Shown here one piece after another: positions 39,351 through 47,382 of a DNA stretch of 64,000 nt; position 1 is the first letter of the stretch, and every line of letters begins with the position of its first letter. Origin of the DNA: an uncultured Alcanivorax sp. (GTDB lineage Bacteria; Pseudomonadota; Gammaproteobacteria; Pseudomonadales; Alcanivoracaceae); NCBI RefSeq assembly GCF_947258575.1, contig NZ_CAMYIV010000002.1, forward strand, positions 1-64,000. The letters are read 5' to 3'. The position numbers and the translations under genes were made by a program. The notes below the pieces were generated by a model, which saw nothing but the letters and a program-made list of their open reading frames with translations, searched no databases and was not told the origin of the DNA.

Positions 39351-40508
39351 TTATTTTTTCTTGCCCGGCAGGATATCCATGGTCTTGCAGATAATGCCCA
39401 GCATGACTTCGTCGGCGCCGCCGCCGATGGAGCCCAGACGGCCATCGCGGTAGAGCTGGCCGGCGGGGTTGTCCCACATGAAGCCGTTGCCGCCCCAGTA
39501 CTGCAGGCAGCCATCGGCTACTTCTCGGCTCAGACGACCGACTTTCAGTTTGGCCATGGACGCCAGCTGCAGCACATCCTTGCCGTTGATGTACATCTCG
39601 CAGGCCCGGTAGGTGAGGGCGCGCAGGGATTCCACTTCGGTTTGCAGTTCGGCCAGGCGGAAGTGCACGGTCTGGTTGTCGATCAGCGGCATGCCGAACA
39701 CCTGACGGTCCTTGGCGTAGGCGATGGTTTCGTCAATCACGTGCTGCATGCCCATCAGGCTGTTGGCGGCGGCGAACAGACGCTCTTCCTGGAACTGCAT
39801 CATCTGCATCATGAAGCCCATGCCTTCCTGGCCGACCAGGTTGCGCTGGGGCACGCGCACGTTGTCGAAGAACACCTGGGCGGTTTCCGAGGAGCGCATG
39901 CCCAGCTTGTGCAGGGGTTTGTCCACGGTGATGCCAGCGGCGTCTTTCGGCACGATGATCAAAGACTTGTTCATGTGCGGCTTGCCGTCTGAGGTCTGCG
40001 CAAGCAGGCAGAACCAATCAGCGCTGGGGGAGTTGGTGATCCACATCTTGGTGCCGTTGATCACGTAGTCGTCGCCGTCCTTGGTGGCAGTGGTCTTGAT
40101 AGCGGCCACATCGGAACCCGCATGCGGTTCGGACACGGCGATGGAGGCCACCATGTCACCGGCAATGGCCGGTGCAAGATAATTCTGACGCAGTTCGTCG
40201 GAACCGAAACGGGCCAGGGCCGGGGTGGCCATGTCGGTCTGTACCCCGGTGGAAAGCGGAACACCACCACAGTGAGTGCGGCCCATCTCTTCGGCCATCA
40301 CCATGCCATAGGAGTAATCCAGCCCCATGCCACCGAACTCGACCGGCTTGGTCACACCGAGCAGACCCAGATCGCCCATTTTCTTGAACACCTCATGGAT
40401 GGGAAAGCGCCCGGCTTCTTCCCATTCCTTGACGTGGGGGTTCAGTTCTTTCTCGACAAAGTTGCGGACTGTGCGGCGCAGTTCTTCGTGTTCTTGAGTG
40501 AAAAGCAT
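39351..40508 (-). CDS. atuD: Citronellyl-CoA dehydrogenase
   Basis: An FAD-dependent acyl-CoA dehydrogenase of 385 residues, predicted to turn citronellyl-CoA into geranyl-CoA. Signature segments are IAVSEPHAGSDVAAIKT (about 122-138), WITNSPSADWFCLLAQT (about 154-170), QVFGMPLIDNQ (about 272-282) and the C-terminal LQYWGGNGFMWDNPAGQLYRD (split, about 335-355). Position between the carboxylase beta gene and atuE fits atuD. A general acyl-CoA dehydrogenase is the alternative. Confidence 0.8.
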   Translation of the reverse strand: MLFTQEHEELRRTVRNFVEKELNPHVKEWEEAGRFPIHEVFKKMGDLGLLGVTKPVEFGGMGLDYSYGMVMAEEMGRTHCGGVPLSTGVQTDMATPALARFGSDELRQNYLAPAIAGDMVASIAVSEPHAGSDVAAIKTTATKDGDDYVINGTKMWITNSPSADWFCLLAQTSDGKPHMNKSLIIVPKDAAGITVDKPLHKLGMRSSETAQVFFDNVRVPQRNLVGQEGMGFMMQMMQFQEERLFAAANSLMGMQHVIDETIAYAKDRQVFGMPLIDNQTVHFRLAELQTEVESLRALTYRACEMYINGKDVLQLASMAKLKVGRLSREVADGCLQYWGGNGFMWDNPAGQLYRDGRLGSIGGGADEVMLGIICKTMDILPGKKK

Positions 40509-40586
40509 GGGAAGCGTCCTGTTTTGTTCAATGAAGTACGTTGTGTTCTGTTGTGCCTGTGCTACCTGGCGATGCCGGTGCGTGAA

Positions 40587-40698
40587 TTAATAATTAATAG
40601 TGAATAGTTAATAACGAGACCCCTTTGAGGCCTTTCGTTTGGTGAAAACGGGATGGGGTTTTCACGTTATTAACTATTAATTCTTAATTATTAATTGC
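40587..40698. repeat. Heptad-bounded element E4, degenerate, between atuD and atuC
   Basis: A/T-rich arms of 7-mers (ATTAATA, ATTAATA, GTGAATA, GTTAATA) are inverted at about 40665-40698. The middle lacks the GAGGCCGCG hairpin and instead has GTGAAAAC..GGTTTTCAC. Unlike E1-E3 it lies between genes in the same direction; the right arm ends 2 bases short of the atuC stop. Confidence 0.75.
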
Positions 40699-40700
40699 CT

Positions 40701-42311
40701 CTAAAGTCTTGCCACCCCGAACGCATTCGGGTGCAGTTCGCGATGTTGGGCGTCGGCGCAGATGTCCAGGGCATAGGCGACCACGCGGCGGGTGTCGCGG
40801 GGGTCGATGATGCCGTCGTCCCATAGCCGGGCCGTGCCGTAGAGCGCGGTGGACTGGCTGTCGAGTTTCTGGGCGGTGGTCTGCTGGAGCATGTCGAGCA
40901 CCTTCTCGTCCGGCTCAATGCCGTTGGCGCGCTGTTTGGCTTCGGCCACGATGCGCAGCACCATGCCGGCCTGCTGGCCACCCATGACGGCAACTTTGGA
41001 GTTGGGCCAGGCAAAGATGAAGCGCGGATCGAGACCGCGGCCGCACATGGCGTAGTTGCCTGCGCCGTAGGAGCCACCGACGACGATGGAGATCTTCGGC
41101 ACCCGGGCGTTGGCCACGGCCTGCAGCATTTTCGAACCGTGCTTGATGACGCCGTTCTGTTCCGCGTCGGTGCCCACCATGAAGCCGGTGGTGTTGTGAA
41201 GGAACAGTAATGGTCGACGGGTCTGGTCGCAGAGCTGGATGAACTGGGCGGCCTTGGCAGCGCCTCGCGGGGTGATCGGGCCATTGTTGCCGATGATGCC
41301 CACGGGCTTGCCTTCGATGGTGCTCCAGCCGCACACGGTGGCGCTGTCCCAGTCGTTCTTGAAATCCAGGAAATCGGAGCTGTCGGCGATGCGGGCAATG
41401 ATCTCGCGCACGTCGTAGGGTTTCTTGGCGTCGGCGGGTACCACACCGAGCAATTCCTCGGCATCGTAGCGGGGCGGTTCGATCTCGTCGCTAGCCGGTG
41501 CTGCCCGGCGCCAGCCCAGCAGCTTGACCAGATCCCGGGCCTGACGAATGCCGTCCGCATCGTTTTCCGCCAGGTATTCGGCGGTGCCGGCGGTGCCGGC
41601 GTGCATTTCGGCGCCACCCAGTTCTTCATCGGTGGCGATTTCGCCGGTGGCGGCTTTCAGCAGCGGAGGGCCGGCCAGGAACATCTTGGCGCGCTCGCGG
41701 ACCACTACCACGTAGTCAGACAGGCCTGGCTGATAGGCGCCACCGGCGGTGGCGTTGCCGTGTACCACGGTGATCTGCGGAATGCCGGCAGCGGACAGCC
41801 GTGCCTGGTTGGCAAAAGTGCGGGCGCCGTCCACGAACACTTCTGCCGCATAGTTCAGATTGGCGCCGCCGGATTCCACCAGGCTCACCACCGGCAGCTT
41901 GTTTTCCATGGCGATGCGCTGCAGGCGCAGGGTTTTATGCAGGCCAGAGGGCGAAATGGTGCCGCCCTTGATGGCGGAATTGGAGGCAGTAACCAGGCAA
42001 CGAACGCCGGACACATAGCCGATGCCGGCAATGGTGCCGCCGCCGGCTTCGGTGCCGTCCTTGTCGTCGTGCATCTTGTAGCCGGCCAGGTTCATCAGGC
42101 TCAGGAATGGCGAGCCGGTGTCCAGCAGGCGCGAGATACGCTCGTGGGGTAGCAGCTGGCCGCGTTTCTCGAATTTGGCACGCTTGCCTTCGGCGGTATC
42201 CACCACGGCCTGCTCAATGGCGCGGAACTCTTCCACGGCGGCCAGCAGAGCGTCGCGGTTCTGTTGGTATTCCTCGCTGTTCGGGTCCAGTGCGGATTCA
42301 ATGACTGACAT
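40701..42311 (-). CDS. atuC: Geranyl-CoA carboxylase beta (carboxyltransferase) subunit
   Basis: The 536-residue carboxyltransferase partner of AtuF. Visible are GGGTIAGIGYVSGVRCLVTASNS (split, about 92-114), YVVVVRERAKMFLAGPPLLKAATGE (split, about 201-225), and the C-terminal AGNYAMCGRGLDPRFIFAWPNSK with GGQQAG (about 421-450) typical of the methylcrotonyl/geranyl-CoA carboxylase branch. Its ATG overlaps the atuB stop by 1 base, so the two are coupled. Confidence 0.84.
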   Translation of the reverse strand: MSVIESALDPNSEEYQQNRDALLAAVEEFRAIEQAVVDTAEGKRAKFEKRGQLLPHERISRLLDTGSPFLSLMNLAGYKMHDDKDGTEAGGGTIAGIGYVSGVRCLVTASNSAIKGGTISPSGLHKTLRLQRIAMENKLPVVSLVESGGANLNYAAEVFVDGARTFANQARLSAAGIPQITVVHGNATAGGAYQPGLSDYVVVVRERAKMFLAGPPLLKAATGEIATDEELGGAEMHAGTAGTAEYLAENDADGIRQARDLVKLLGWRRAAPASDEIEPPRYDAEELLGVVPADAKKPYDVREIIARIADSSDFLDFKNDWDSATVCGWSTIEGKPVGIIGNNGPITPRGAAKAAQFIQLCDQTRRPLLFLHNTTGFMVGTDAEQNGVIKHGSKMLQAVANARVPKISIVVGGSYGAGNYAMCGRGLDPRFIFAWPNSKVAVMGGQQAGMVLRIVAEAKQRANGIEPDEKVLDMLQQTTAQKLDSQSTALYGTARLWDDGIIDPRDTRRVVAYALDICADAQHRELHPNAFGVARL

Positions 42312-43180
42312 TACAGGTCCTTGAAGACATCGGGGGTGGTGGCACGGTGGAAGCCGTCAAACGGCTTGCTCTTGTCGTGGTCGGGCAGCGGGAAGATCGC
42401 CACATTGCCCTGGCTGGCGGCGCCGTCGATGCGCAGGGTGTCGCCGCTGATAAAGGCGGCGGCGTCGCTGAGCAGGAAGCAGATGGCGCCGGACACTTCC
42501 GATTCGTTGCCCATGCGCTTGAGCGGTACGGCGGCGCGCAGGGTTTTCAGGGTCTGCTTGAAGCCTTCCGGGTAGGTGTCCATGCCGCTGGACATGATCC
42601 AGCCCGGGGCCACGGCGTTGACGCGCACCCCGCAGCTGCCCCATTCGTAGGAGGCGGTCTGGGTGAAGTTGACCATGCCGGCCCGGGCGGCGCCGGAGTG
42701 GCCCATGCCGGGCATGCCGCCCCACATGTCGGCGACGATGTTGACGATGGCGCCGCCGTTGCGGTTCATGCCCTGGGTGAACACTTCCCGGGCCATCAGG
42801 AAGCCGCCGGTGAGGTTGGTGCGCACCACGGTTTCCCAGCCTTTCTGGTTGATCAGCGCCAGTGGCGAGGGGAACTGGCCGCCGGCGTTGTTGACCAGGC
42901 CGTGAACTACCTCGACGGCTTTGTAGATCTCGGCAACGGTGGCCTTGACCACCTCTTCGTCACGGATGTCGCAAGTGAAGCCGATGGCCTGGCCGCCGTC
43001 TTCCTCGATCTCCGCCGCCACGGCATCCAGTTTTTCCTGCTTGCGACCGACCAATACCACGCGGGCCCCAAGGGAAGCCAGTTCATGGGCGGTGCAGCGG
43101 CCGATGCCGGAGCCACCGCCGGTGACGATGATGTTCTGGCCGGCAAACAGGTCGGGCTTGAATACGGAACGGTATGACAT
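42311..43180 (-). CDS. atuB: Short-chain dehydrogenase, citronellol/citronellal type
   Basis: The 289-residue SDR has the cofactor motif IVTGGGSGIGRCTAHELA (about 18-35), NNAGGQFPSP (about 97-106) and a Ser/Tyr/Lys region where HSGAARAGMVNFTQTASYEW (about 160-179) stands. The usual YxxxK is replaced by a variant (SGAARAG), which occurs in dienoyl-CoA reductase-like SDRs. In the atu model AtuB oxidises citronellol. The altered motif makes reduction of an enoyl-CoA a real alternative. Confidence 0.72.
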   Translation of the reverse strand: MSYRSVFKPDLFAGQNIIVTGGGSGIGRCTAHELASLGARVVLVGRKQEKLDAVAAEIEEDGGQAIGFTCDIRDEEVVKATVAEIYKAVEVVHGLVNNAGGQFPSPLALINQKGWETVVRTNLTGGFLMAREVFTQGMNRNGGAIVNIVADMWGGMPGMGHSGAARAGMVNFTQTASYEWGSCGVRVNAVAPGWIMSSGMDTYPEGFKQTLKTLRAAVPLKRMGNESEVSGAICFLLSDAAAFISGDTLRIDGAASQGNVAIFPLPDHDKSKPFDGFHRATTPDVFKDL

Positions 43181-43207
43181 TGTCGTTAATCCTTGGTTTG
43201 TTCATTC

Positions 43208-43290
43208 CTTGTGGGAAGCGATGCTTGCATCGCGAATAACGTTGACTGCTGTTAACGCCGATTCGTCATGCACAGCATGACTTCCCACAA
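43208..43290. repeat. Palindromic repeat between atuB and atuA
   Basis: GTGGGAAGCGATGCTTGCATCGCGAA on the left (two pieces: head GTGGGAAG, stem GCGATGCTTGCATCGC) faces ATTCGTCATGCACAGCATGACTTCCCAC on the right. The head GTGGGAAG/CTTCCCAC is another REP-like class. Confidence 0.8.
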
Positions 43291-43295
43291 CATCA

Positions 43296-45083
43296 TCAAT
43301 TGTCAGTCAGTGTCTTGGCGATTTCTTCACTCACTTTCACCGGCATATCCAACAACTGCTGCGCAAACGCCTTGCCCTGCGGGTCAATGCGCAGGGAGGC
43401 AATGCCCCCGCCGCCCAGGGCATTCTTCAGCAGGAAGTTAAAGGCATTCATGCCCGGCAGTGACCAGCGGCTGACGCTGCCGGTGTCCGGGTCGAGCACG
43501 TGCTGCATATAGTCGGCCACGGCGTCTTCCGTCAGGGCGGCATTGATGTACGGCAGGTATTCCGGCTGGCGGGCGATGACGCCAATATTGGCGTGGTTGC
43601 CCTTGTCGCCACTTCGCGCCCAGGCCAGTTTGATCAGTGGCACGGCCACCTCGCCGGTAGCGATGTCGCCCCGGTTGTCTTCTGGCAGGGTGTTGGCATC
43701 AAACGGTGTACCGGCCGGGATGGTCACCGGCAAGGTGTCGCCGCCCAGGTCCACGGTAACCGGAATGCTGTTCTTGCTGACCAGGGTGGAGAACAGACGA
43801 ATGCGCGGAAACGGCTTGGGGCGTCCGCCTACCAGGCCGGACAGTCCCGGTGCCATGCCGGTGGCGGCCTGAGCAATTTCTCTGGCAAACAACCCCAGGG
43901 CTTTCTTGTCATCGTGCAGAGCGCCGATCTTGACCACCACTTCGCGGGTGTCACCGCGACGGGCCTGGGCGCCATAGGTGGTTTCGCTGCCGAGAATTTC
44001 CACGCTGGTCTCGCGCATGGGTGCCATGCCCAGTTGCTTGAACAGGCCGGCCACCTTTTTCAGGATGGCGTCGGCGACCACCTGGCCTTTCTGCGGAGCG
44101 TCGATGCCGCCCATCAGGAAGGAGGCGGTGATGCGATTGCCGTCCGGGTAGGTGGCGGAGACTTTGTAGCTGTCGGTGGGGGGCAGGCCCTGGGCGCCAC
44201 TGACGCGAACCCGGTTGTCGCCGACCTGTTCCAGTTCTACTTGGGTAAAGTCACAGACCACGTCGGGCAGCATGTAGGCACGGGGGTCGCCGATTTCATA
44301 AACGATCTGCTCTCCGACGGTGGCCGTGTTGACCAGGCCACCGGTATTGTCAGGCTTGGTAATGACGAAGTGACCGTCCGCAAAACATTCGGCAATGGGA
44401 AAGCCCATGTTGTGGAAGTCAGGCACATCGCGCCAGTCGGTGAAGTTGCCGCCGGTGCATTGGGCGCCGCATTCGATCACATGGCCGGCCAGGGAGCCCT
44501 GGGCCAGTTTGTCGTAATCGTCTTCAGCCCAGCCGAATTCGTGCATCAGGGGGCCCAGTACCACGGCGGAATCTGCGATGCGGCCGGTGAGCACGATATC
44601 GGCGCCGGCATCCAGAGCTGCCTTGATGGGCAGGGCGCCCAGGTAGGCATTCATGGTGACTGTCATGGGGGGCAGGGGAGCGCCTGTGTCCATTTCCGTC
44701 ACATCGGCAAAGTCGTTGCGGCGCGGGTTCAGGTCGTCGCCTTCTACCAGGGCGATTTTCATCTCGATCCCGGCGGCCTCGAACACCTTCTCCAGGGCCT
44801 CCCGGCAGGCGCGGGGGTTTACCCCACCGGCATTACTGACCACCTTGATGTTCTTTGCTTTGATATCCTTGGCCAGCGGCGCCATGACATTATTGACGAA
44901 GTCGTGGGCGTAACCGGCGCTGGGGTCCTTCATGCGGGCCCCGGCCATGATCGACAGGGTGACCTCGGCCAGATAGTCGAACACCAGATAATCGATCGCG
45001 GCCTGCTTGACCAGCTGGAAGGCGGCGCTGTTGGTATCGCCCCAGAATCCGGCGGCACAGCCGATGCGAACGGGCTCGGTCAT
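43296..45083 (-). CDS. atuA: Acyclic terpene utilisation protein AtuA (DUF1446)
   Basis: AtuA proteins are needed for growth on citronellol and geraniol in Pseudomonas; their reaction is not defined. The 595-residue product starts at ATG 45083 (TGGAG 6 bases before). The N-terminal DUF1446 part has [15 protein letters not shown] (about 7-21), [21 protein letters not shown] (split, about 77-97) and [19 protein letters not shown] (about 165-183). The C-terminal AtuA-ferredoxin-fold part follows with [20 protein letters not shown] (about 489-508). It is the first gene after the operator and the best marker that the cluster is atu rather than liu. Confidence 0.85.
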   Translation of the reverse strand: MTEPVRIGCAAGFWGDTNSAAFQLVKQAAIDYLVFDYLAEVTLSIMAGARMKDPSAGYAHDFVNNVMAPLAKDIKAKNIKVVSNAGGVNPRACREALEKVFEAAGIEMKIALVEGDDLNPRRNDFADVTEMDTGAPLPPMTVTMNAYLGALPIKAALDAGADIVLTGRIADSAVVLGPLMHEFGWAEDDYDKLAQGSLAGHVIECGAQCTGGNFTDWRDVPDFHNMGFPIAECFADGHFVITKPDNTGGLVNTATVGEQIVYEIGDPRAYMLPDVVCDFTQVELEQVGDNRVRVSGAQGLPPTDSYKVSATYPDGNRITASFLMGGIDAPQKGQVVADAILKKVAGLFKQLGMAPMRETSVEILGSETTYGAQARRGDTREVVVKIGALHDDKKALGLFAREIAQAATGMAPGLSGLVGGRPKPFPRIRLFSTLVSKNSIPVTVDLGGDTLPVTIPAGTPFDANTLPEDNRGDIATGEVAVPLIKLAWARSGDKGNHANIGVIARQPEYLPYINAALTEDAVADYMQHVLDPDTGSVSRWSLPGMNAFNFLLKNALGGGGIASLRIDPQGKAFAQQLLDMPVKVSEEIAKTLTDN

Positions 45084-45100
45084 GGTGGCTCCATTTGCGT

Positions 45101-45141
45101 GTATAAGCGTGGTCTCGTAAGCTACCAAGCAAGCGCTTGGT
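45101..45141 (-). promoter_or_regulatory. atuA promoter with overlapping palindromic operator
   Basis: On the minus strand TTGGTA (45123-45128) and TTATAC (45101-45106) are 16 bp apart, 18 bases before the atuA ATG. A perfect 7-bp inverted repeat with 4-bp spacer, ACCAAGC-AAGC-GCTTGGT (45124-45141), covers the -35 box. TetR-family repressors bind operators of this form, and a TetR gene lies divergently upstream. Confidence 0.72.
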
Positions 45142-45183
45142 TTGTAAAGAGCCAGATGTCTTGCTGAGCATTTATTCGAAGCC

Positions 45184-45307
45184 GCTGTAGGAGCGCCGCT
45201 TGAGGCGCGAAGGGCTTTGCAGAGATGCGAGTCGCGAGCAGCGAATGGCGGAACTCGCTTCCTGCAATTCGAGCCTGTGTGGTTCGCGCCCCAAGCGGCG
45301 CTCCTAG
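45184..45307. repeat. REPIN with CGAG heptads upstream of the atu operon
   Basis: CTGTAGGAGCGCCGCTTGAG (45184) faces GGTTCGCGCCCCAAGCGGCG with CTCCTAGG (to 45307). Between them are CGAG-type 7-mers (ATGCGAG, TCGCGAG, CAGCGAA) and an inverted GAACTCGCTT. It sits between the operator and the TetR gene. Confidence 0.75.
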
Positions 45308-45399
45308 GGGGTTTTTAGTGGGAGCATGGTGATTGTGCTGCGCTTGCAGCGTGCGTCCTGTAATCGGGATAATGCGGGGATACAAAAAAGAGGATACCA

Positions 45400-45996
45400 A
45401 TGGCTGAGTCACTGGCAATTAATGGAATCGATGATTCTCCCCGCGGGCGCCTGCTCAGTGCGGCGGCCCACCTGTTTCGCGACAAGGGCTTTGATCGCAC
45501 CACGGTAAGGGATATCGCTGCGTCCGTGGGCATCCAGAGCGGCTCCATCTTCCATCATTTCAAGAGTAAGGAAGATATCCTTTTTGCGGTGATGGAAGAG
45601 GTGATCCAGTTCAATACGGATCGCCTGCGCCGGGCTATTGCAGCTGAAGTCTCACCGAAGGGGCAACTGCGGGCACTGATCCGTGCGGAACTGCAGTCTA
45701 TTGTCGGCGATACCGCTGAAGCCATGACCGTGCTGGTGACAGAGTGGCGTTGTCTCGGTGAGGACAGGCAGCGCAAAGCCCTGGAGTTGCGCGCCATCTA
45801 TGAGCAACTGTGGCTTGATGCACTCAATGCGCTACATACGCAGGGGGCGTTCCGGGATGATCCCTTCATCGTTCGCCGCCTGCTCACCGGTATGACAGGC
45901 TGGGCGCCCAACTGGTTTGATCGGGACGGTTCCCTGACCCTGGATGACCTGGCGGACATTATTCTGGCTCGTGTGGTGGGTGAGCATGATCGGTAA
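45400..45996 (+). CDS. atuR: TetR family regulator, probable AtuR
   Basis: The 198-residue repressor-type protein has an N-terminal TetR DNA-binding domain: LLSAAAHLFRDKGFDRTTVRDIAASVGIQSGSIFHHFKSKEDIL (split, about 18-61; helix-turn-helix about 37-56). A helical ligand domain follows. It is divergent from atuA, which carries a fitting operator. In Pseudomonas AtuR represses atuABCDEF until an acyl-CoA intermediate appears. The symbol rests on position and family, not on sequence identity. Confidence 0.72.
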   Translation: MAESLAINGIDDSPRGRLLSAAAHLFRDKGFDRTTVRDIAASVGIQSGSIFHHFKSKEDILFAVMEEVIQFNTDRLRRAIAAEVSPKGQLRALIRAELQSIVGDTAEAMTVLVTEWRCLGEDRQRKALELRAIYEQLWLDALNALHTQGAFRDDPFIVRRLLTGMTGWAPNWFDRDGSLTLDDLADIILARVVGEHDR

Positions 45997-46180
45997 TGCC
46001 ATCGGCTGGGGACAGAGCGGGTACTCCATTATCGAGGAAGGAGAGCTTAACCGTCAGACCTGGGCGCTGGATGTGCATCATTACCTGATTGCCAAACCGA
46101 GCGGGCAGGCGGTACCGGGCAGATTCACCCTGGAGCAGGCAAAGGCGAAGATTGAGGCGCTGGAGGCGGAAGAAAGCTGA
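45986..46180 (+). CDS. Small hypothetical protein
   Basis: The 64-residue product starts at ATG 45986, overlapping the TetR gene by 11 bp, and begins MIGNAIGWGQSGYSIIEEGE. It ends in a helical LEQAKAKIEALEAEES tail. I do not recognise it. The overlap and matching codon use suggest it is real and co-expressed with the regulator. Confidence 0.5.
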   Translation: MIGNAIGWGQSGYSIIEEGELNRQTWALDVHHYLIAKPSGQAVPGRFTLEQAKAKIEALEAEES

Positions 46181-46203
46181 AACGGCAAGCTGCCTAGCCG
46201 CTT

Positions 46204-46406
46204 GTAGGAGCTCATGCTTGCCCCCTCGGGCGACCAGGTCTGTCGGGCTTCGACAGCTTCTTCTTTGGGATCGGGAGCAACGGCCGGCACCGCCTTTTCC
46301 TCGCTGTGGCTCGGTTCGCCATGCAAGCATGGGTTATTCGCTTCGCTCACCCTTCGGGCCGCGCGGAACTACGTGCGTTACTCCGCTACGCTCCGTTCCT
46401 ACAGGG
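46204..46406. repeat. Long REPIN-like element, copy B
   Basis: It opens GTAGGAGCTCATGCTTGC and closes CCGTTCCTACAG, enclosing the 73-bp block 46334-46406 shared with 1745-1817 (70 of 73 identical) and a CATGCAAGCATGGG arm that pairs with the opening. The length is close to copy A. Confidence 0.8.
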
Positions 46407-46475
46407 CTATTCTGTGCAAGATTTGCCCGTTCCGCCCATTTTCTAGGCAAACGGACTTTTTTCTGCAAAAAGCCG

Positions 46476-46503
46476 TTGACACCCCCGGCCCAATCCCTAA
46501 AAT
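46476..46503 (+). promoter_or_regulatory. Sigma-70 promoter of tRNA-Val/tRNA-Asp
   Basis: TTGACA (46476-46481) and TAAAAT (46498-46503) are 16 bp apart, with a GGCGCCC discriminator. tRNA-Val begins 25 bases after the -10 box. Confidence 0.85.
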
Positions 46504-46527
46504 GGCGCCCACTTCGCAGCGCGATGC

Positions 46528-46603
46528 GGGTGGTTAGCTCAGCTGGGAGAGCATCTGCCTTACAAGCAGAGGGTCGGCGGTTCGATCCCGTCACCACCCA
46601 CCA
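46528..46603 (+). tRNA. tRNA-Val (anticodon TAC)
   Basis: A 76-nt cloverleaf: GGGTGGT acceptor with ACCACCC, D-arm GCTCAGCTGGGAGAGC, anticodon loop CTTACAA with TAC, T-arm GGTTCGATCCC, and encoded CCA. It is followed 34 bases later by tRNA-Asp. Confidence 0.97.
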
Positions 46604-46637
46604 TATTTTGTAAGTGAAGAGTTCCGTAAGGAAAAGT

Positions 46638-46714
46638 GGAGCGGTAGTTCAGTTGGTTAGAATACCGGCCTGTCACGCCGGGGGTCGCGGGTTCGAGTCC
46701 CGTCCGCTCCGCCA
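46638..46714 (+). tRNA. tRNA-Asp (anticodon GTC)
   Basis: A 77-nt cloverleaf: GGAGCGG acceptor with CCGCTCC, D-arm GTTCAGTTGGTTAGAAT, anticodon loop CTGTCAC with GTC, T-arm GGTTCGAGTCC, and encoded CCA. It shares the promoter at 46476 with tRNA-Val, and a terminator follows. Confidence 0.97.
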
Positions 46715-46726
46715 CTATTCAGCATT

Positions 46727-46755
46727 AAAGGCTCCCATTTATGGGGGCCTTTTTT
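46727..46755 (+). terminator. Terminator after tRNA-Asp
   Basis: A 12-bp stem with one G-T pair (AAAGGCTCCCAT with ATGGGGGCCTTT) and a T tract, 12 bases after the tRNA. Confidence 0.85.
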
Positions 46756-46941
46756 GTTTCTGCTCCCCTGTCATCCTTTGTCTGACGCCTGATCTATTGC
46801 GGCTGTGCGTTGTGCCTTGCTCTGTTTTATTGCATTCGACGTCGAGCATCAGGCGTGATGCCTTCTATTTCATGAACTTGTCACCTAAACCCTGTCTAAT
46901 TTCAGGCCCACAACACTGAAAAAGACAAGGAGGGCAAGCAA

Positions 46942-47046
46942 ATGGAAGACTATCTGGAAGAGCGACTGGAAGAGAAGCAGCTGATGGAATGCCTGGAAGA
47001 GTGGCAGGAAGAAGACAGCTGGGTGGACGACGGAGAGGAGCTCTGA
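46942..47046 (+). CDS. Acidic 34-residue microprotein
   Basis: This ORF encodes MEDYLEERLEEKQLMECLEE followed by a second half ending in WVDDGEEL: 34 residues of which about half are Glu or Asp, with one Cys. An excellent ribosome-binding site (AAGGAGG) lies 8 bases before the ATG, better than most genes here. It should form an acidic amphipathic helix. It lies between the tRNA terminator and the coiled-coil gene at 47383. No family recognised; the strong site and clean reading frame are the evidence. Confidence 0.6.
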   Translation: MEDYLEERLEEKQLMECLEEWQEEDSWVDDGEEL

Positions 47047-47382
47047 TTCCTCTCCGTACCACCCCTCTCTGATTTTCCAGTCTCCATCCCTATCTGTTAA
47101 TCCTTCGCGGTTTGATCCTACCCCCCCCCTTCAATACACATTGATTCTGGCAACGTGATGCCGTTATTGGTCTTCGTCAGCTGCTTTGCGGCATAGTAAT
47201 GGGCGTATTTTCGTATGCTTTTTTTTTACTGCCATTCAGGTCACACTCTTTTATTAGGGGCTGACTATAATTGGCAGCACCCTGATTTTGCCGTCGCTAC
47301 TGTGTTTTCTGGATCTTGCAGGGAGTGATGTTGTGGCGAGTCAGTGGCCAACTACAATAATTCTCAAGGGAAGGAAGGACAC
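47047..47382. other. Gene-free gap before the coiled-coil protein
   Basis: 336 bases with no ORF I can support. It holds a run of nine C (47121-47129) and a run of nine T (47219-47227), which could vary in length by slippage. A possible promoter for the next gene (TATAAT at about 47266) is visible, but its -35 box is unclear. Confidence 0.4.

Noticed and set aside
34046-45128. The cluster as a liu (leucine/isovalerate) operon
   Set aside because: The carboxylase, hydratase and dehydrogenase would also fit, but AtuA (DUF1446) and gene order match atu; this remains an inference until the subunits are placed in a tree.
43500-45167. A 555-residue plus-strand ORF over atuA
   Set aside because: Antisense shadow with Gly/His-rich composition; atuA motifs on the other strand are clear.
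46089-46613. A 174-residue ORF ending in tRNA-Val
   Set aside because: It crosses a REPIN and runs into a tRNA gene.
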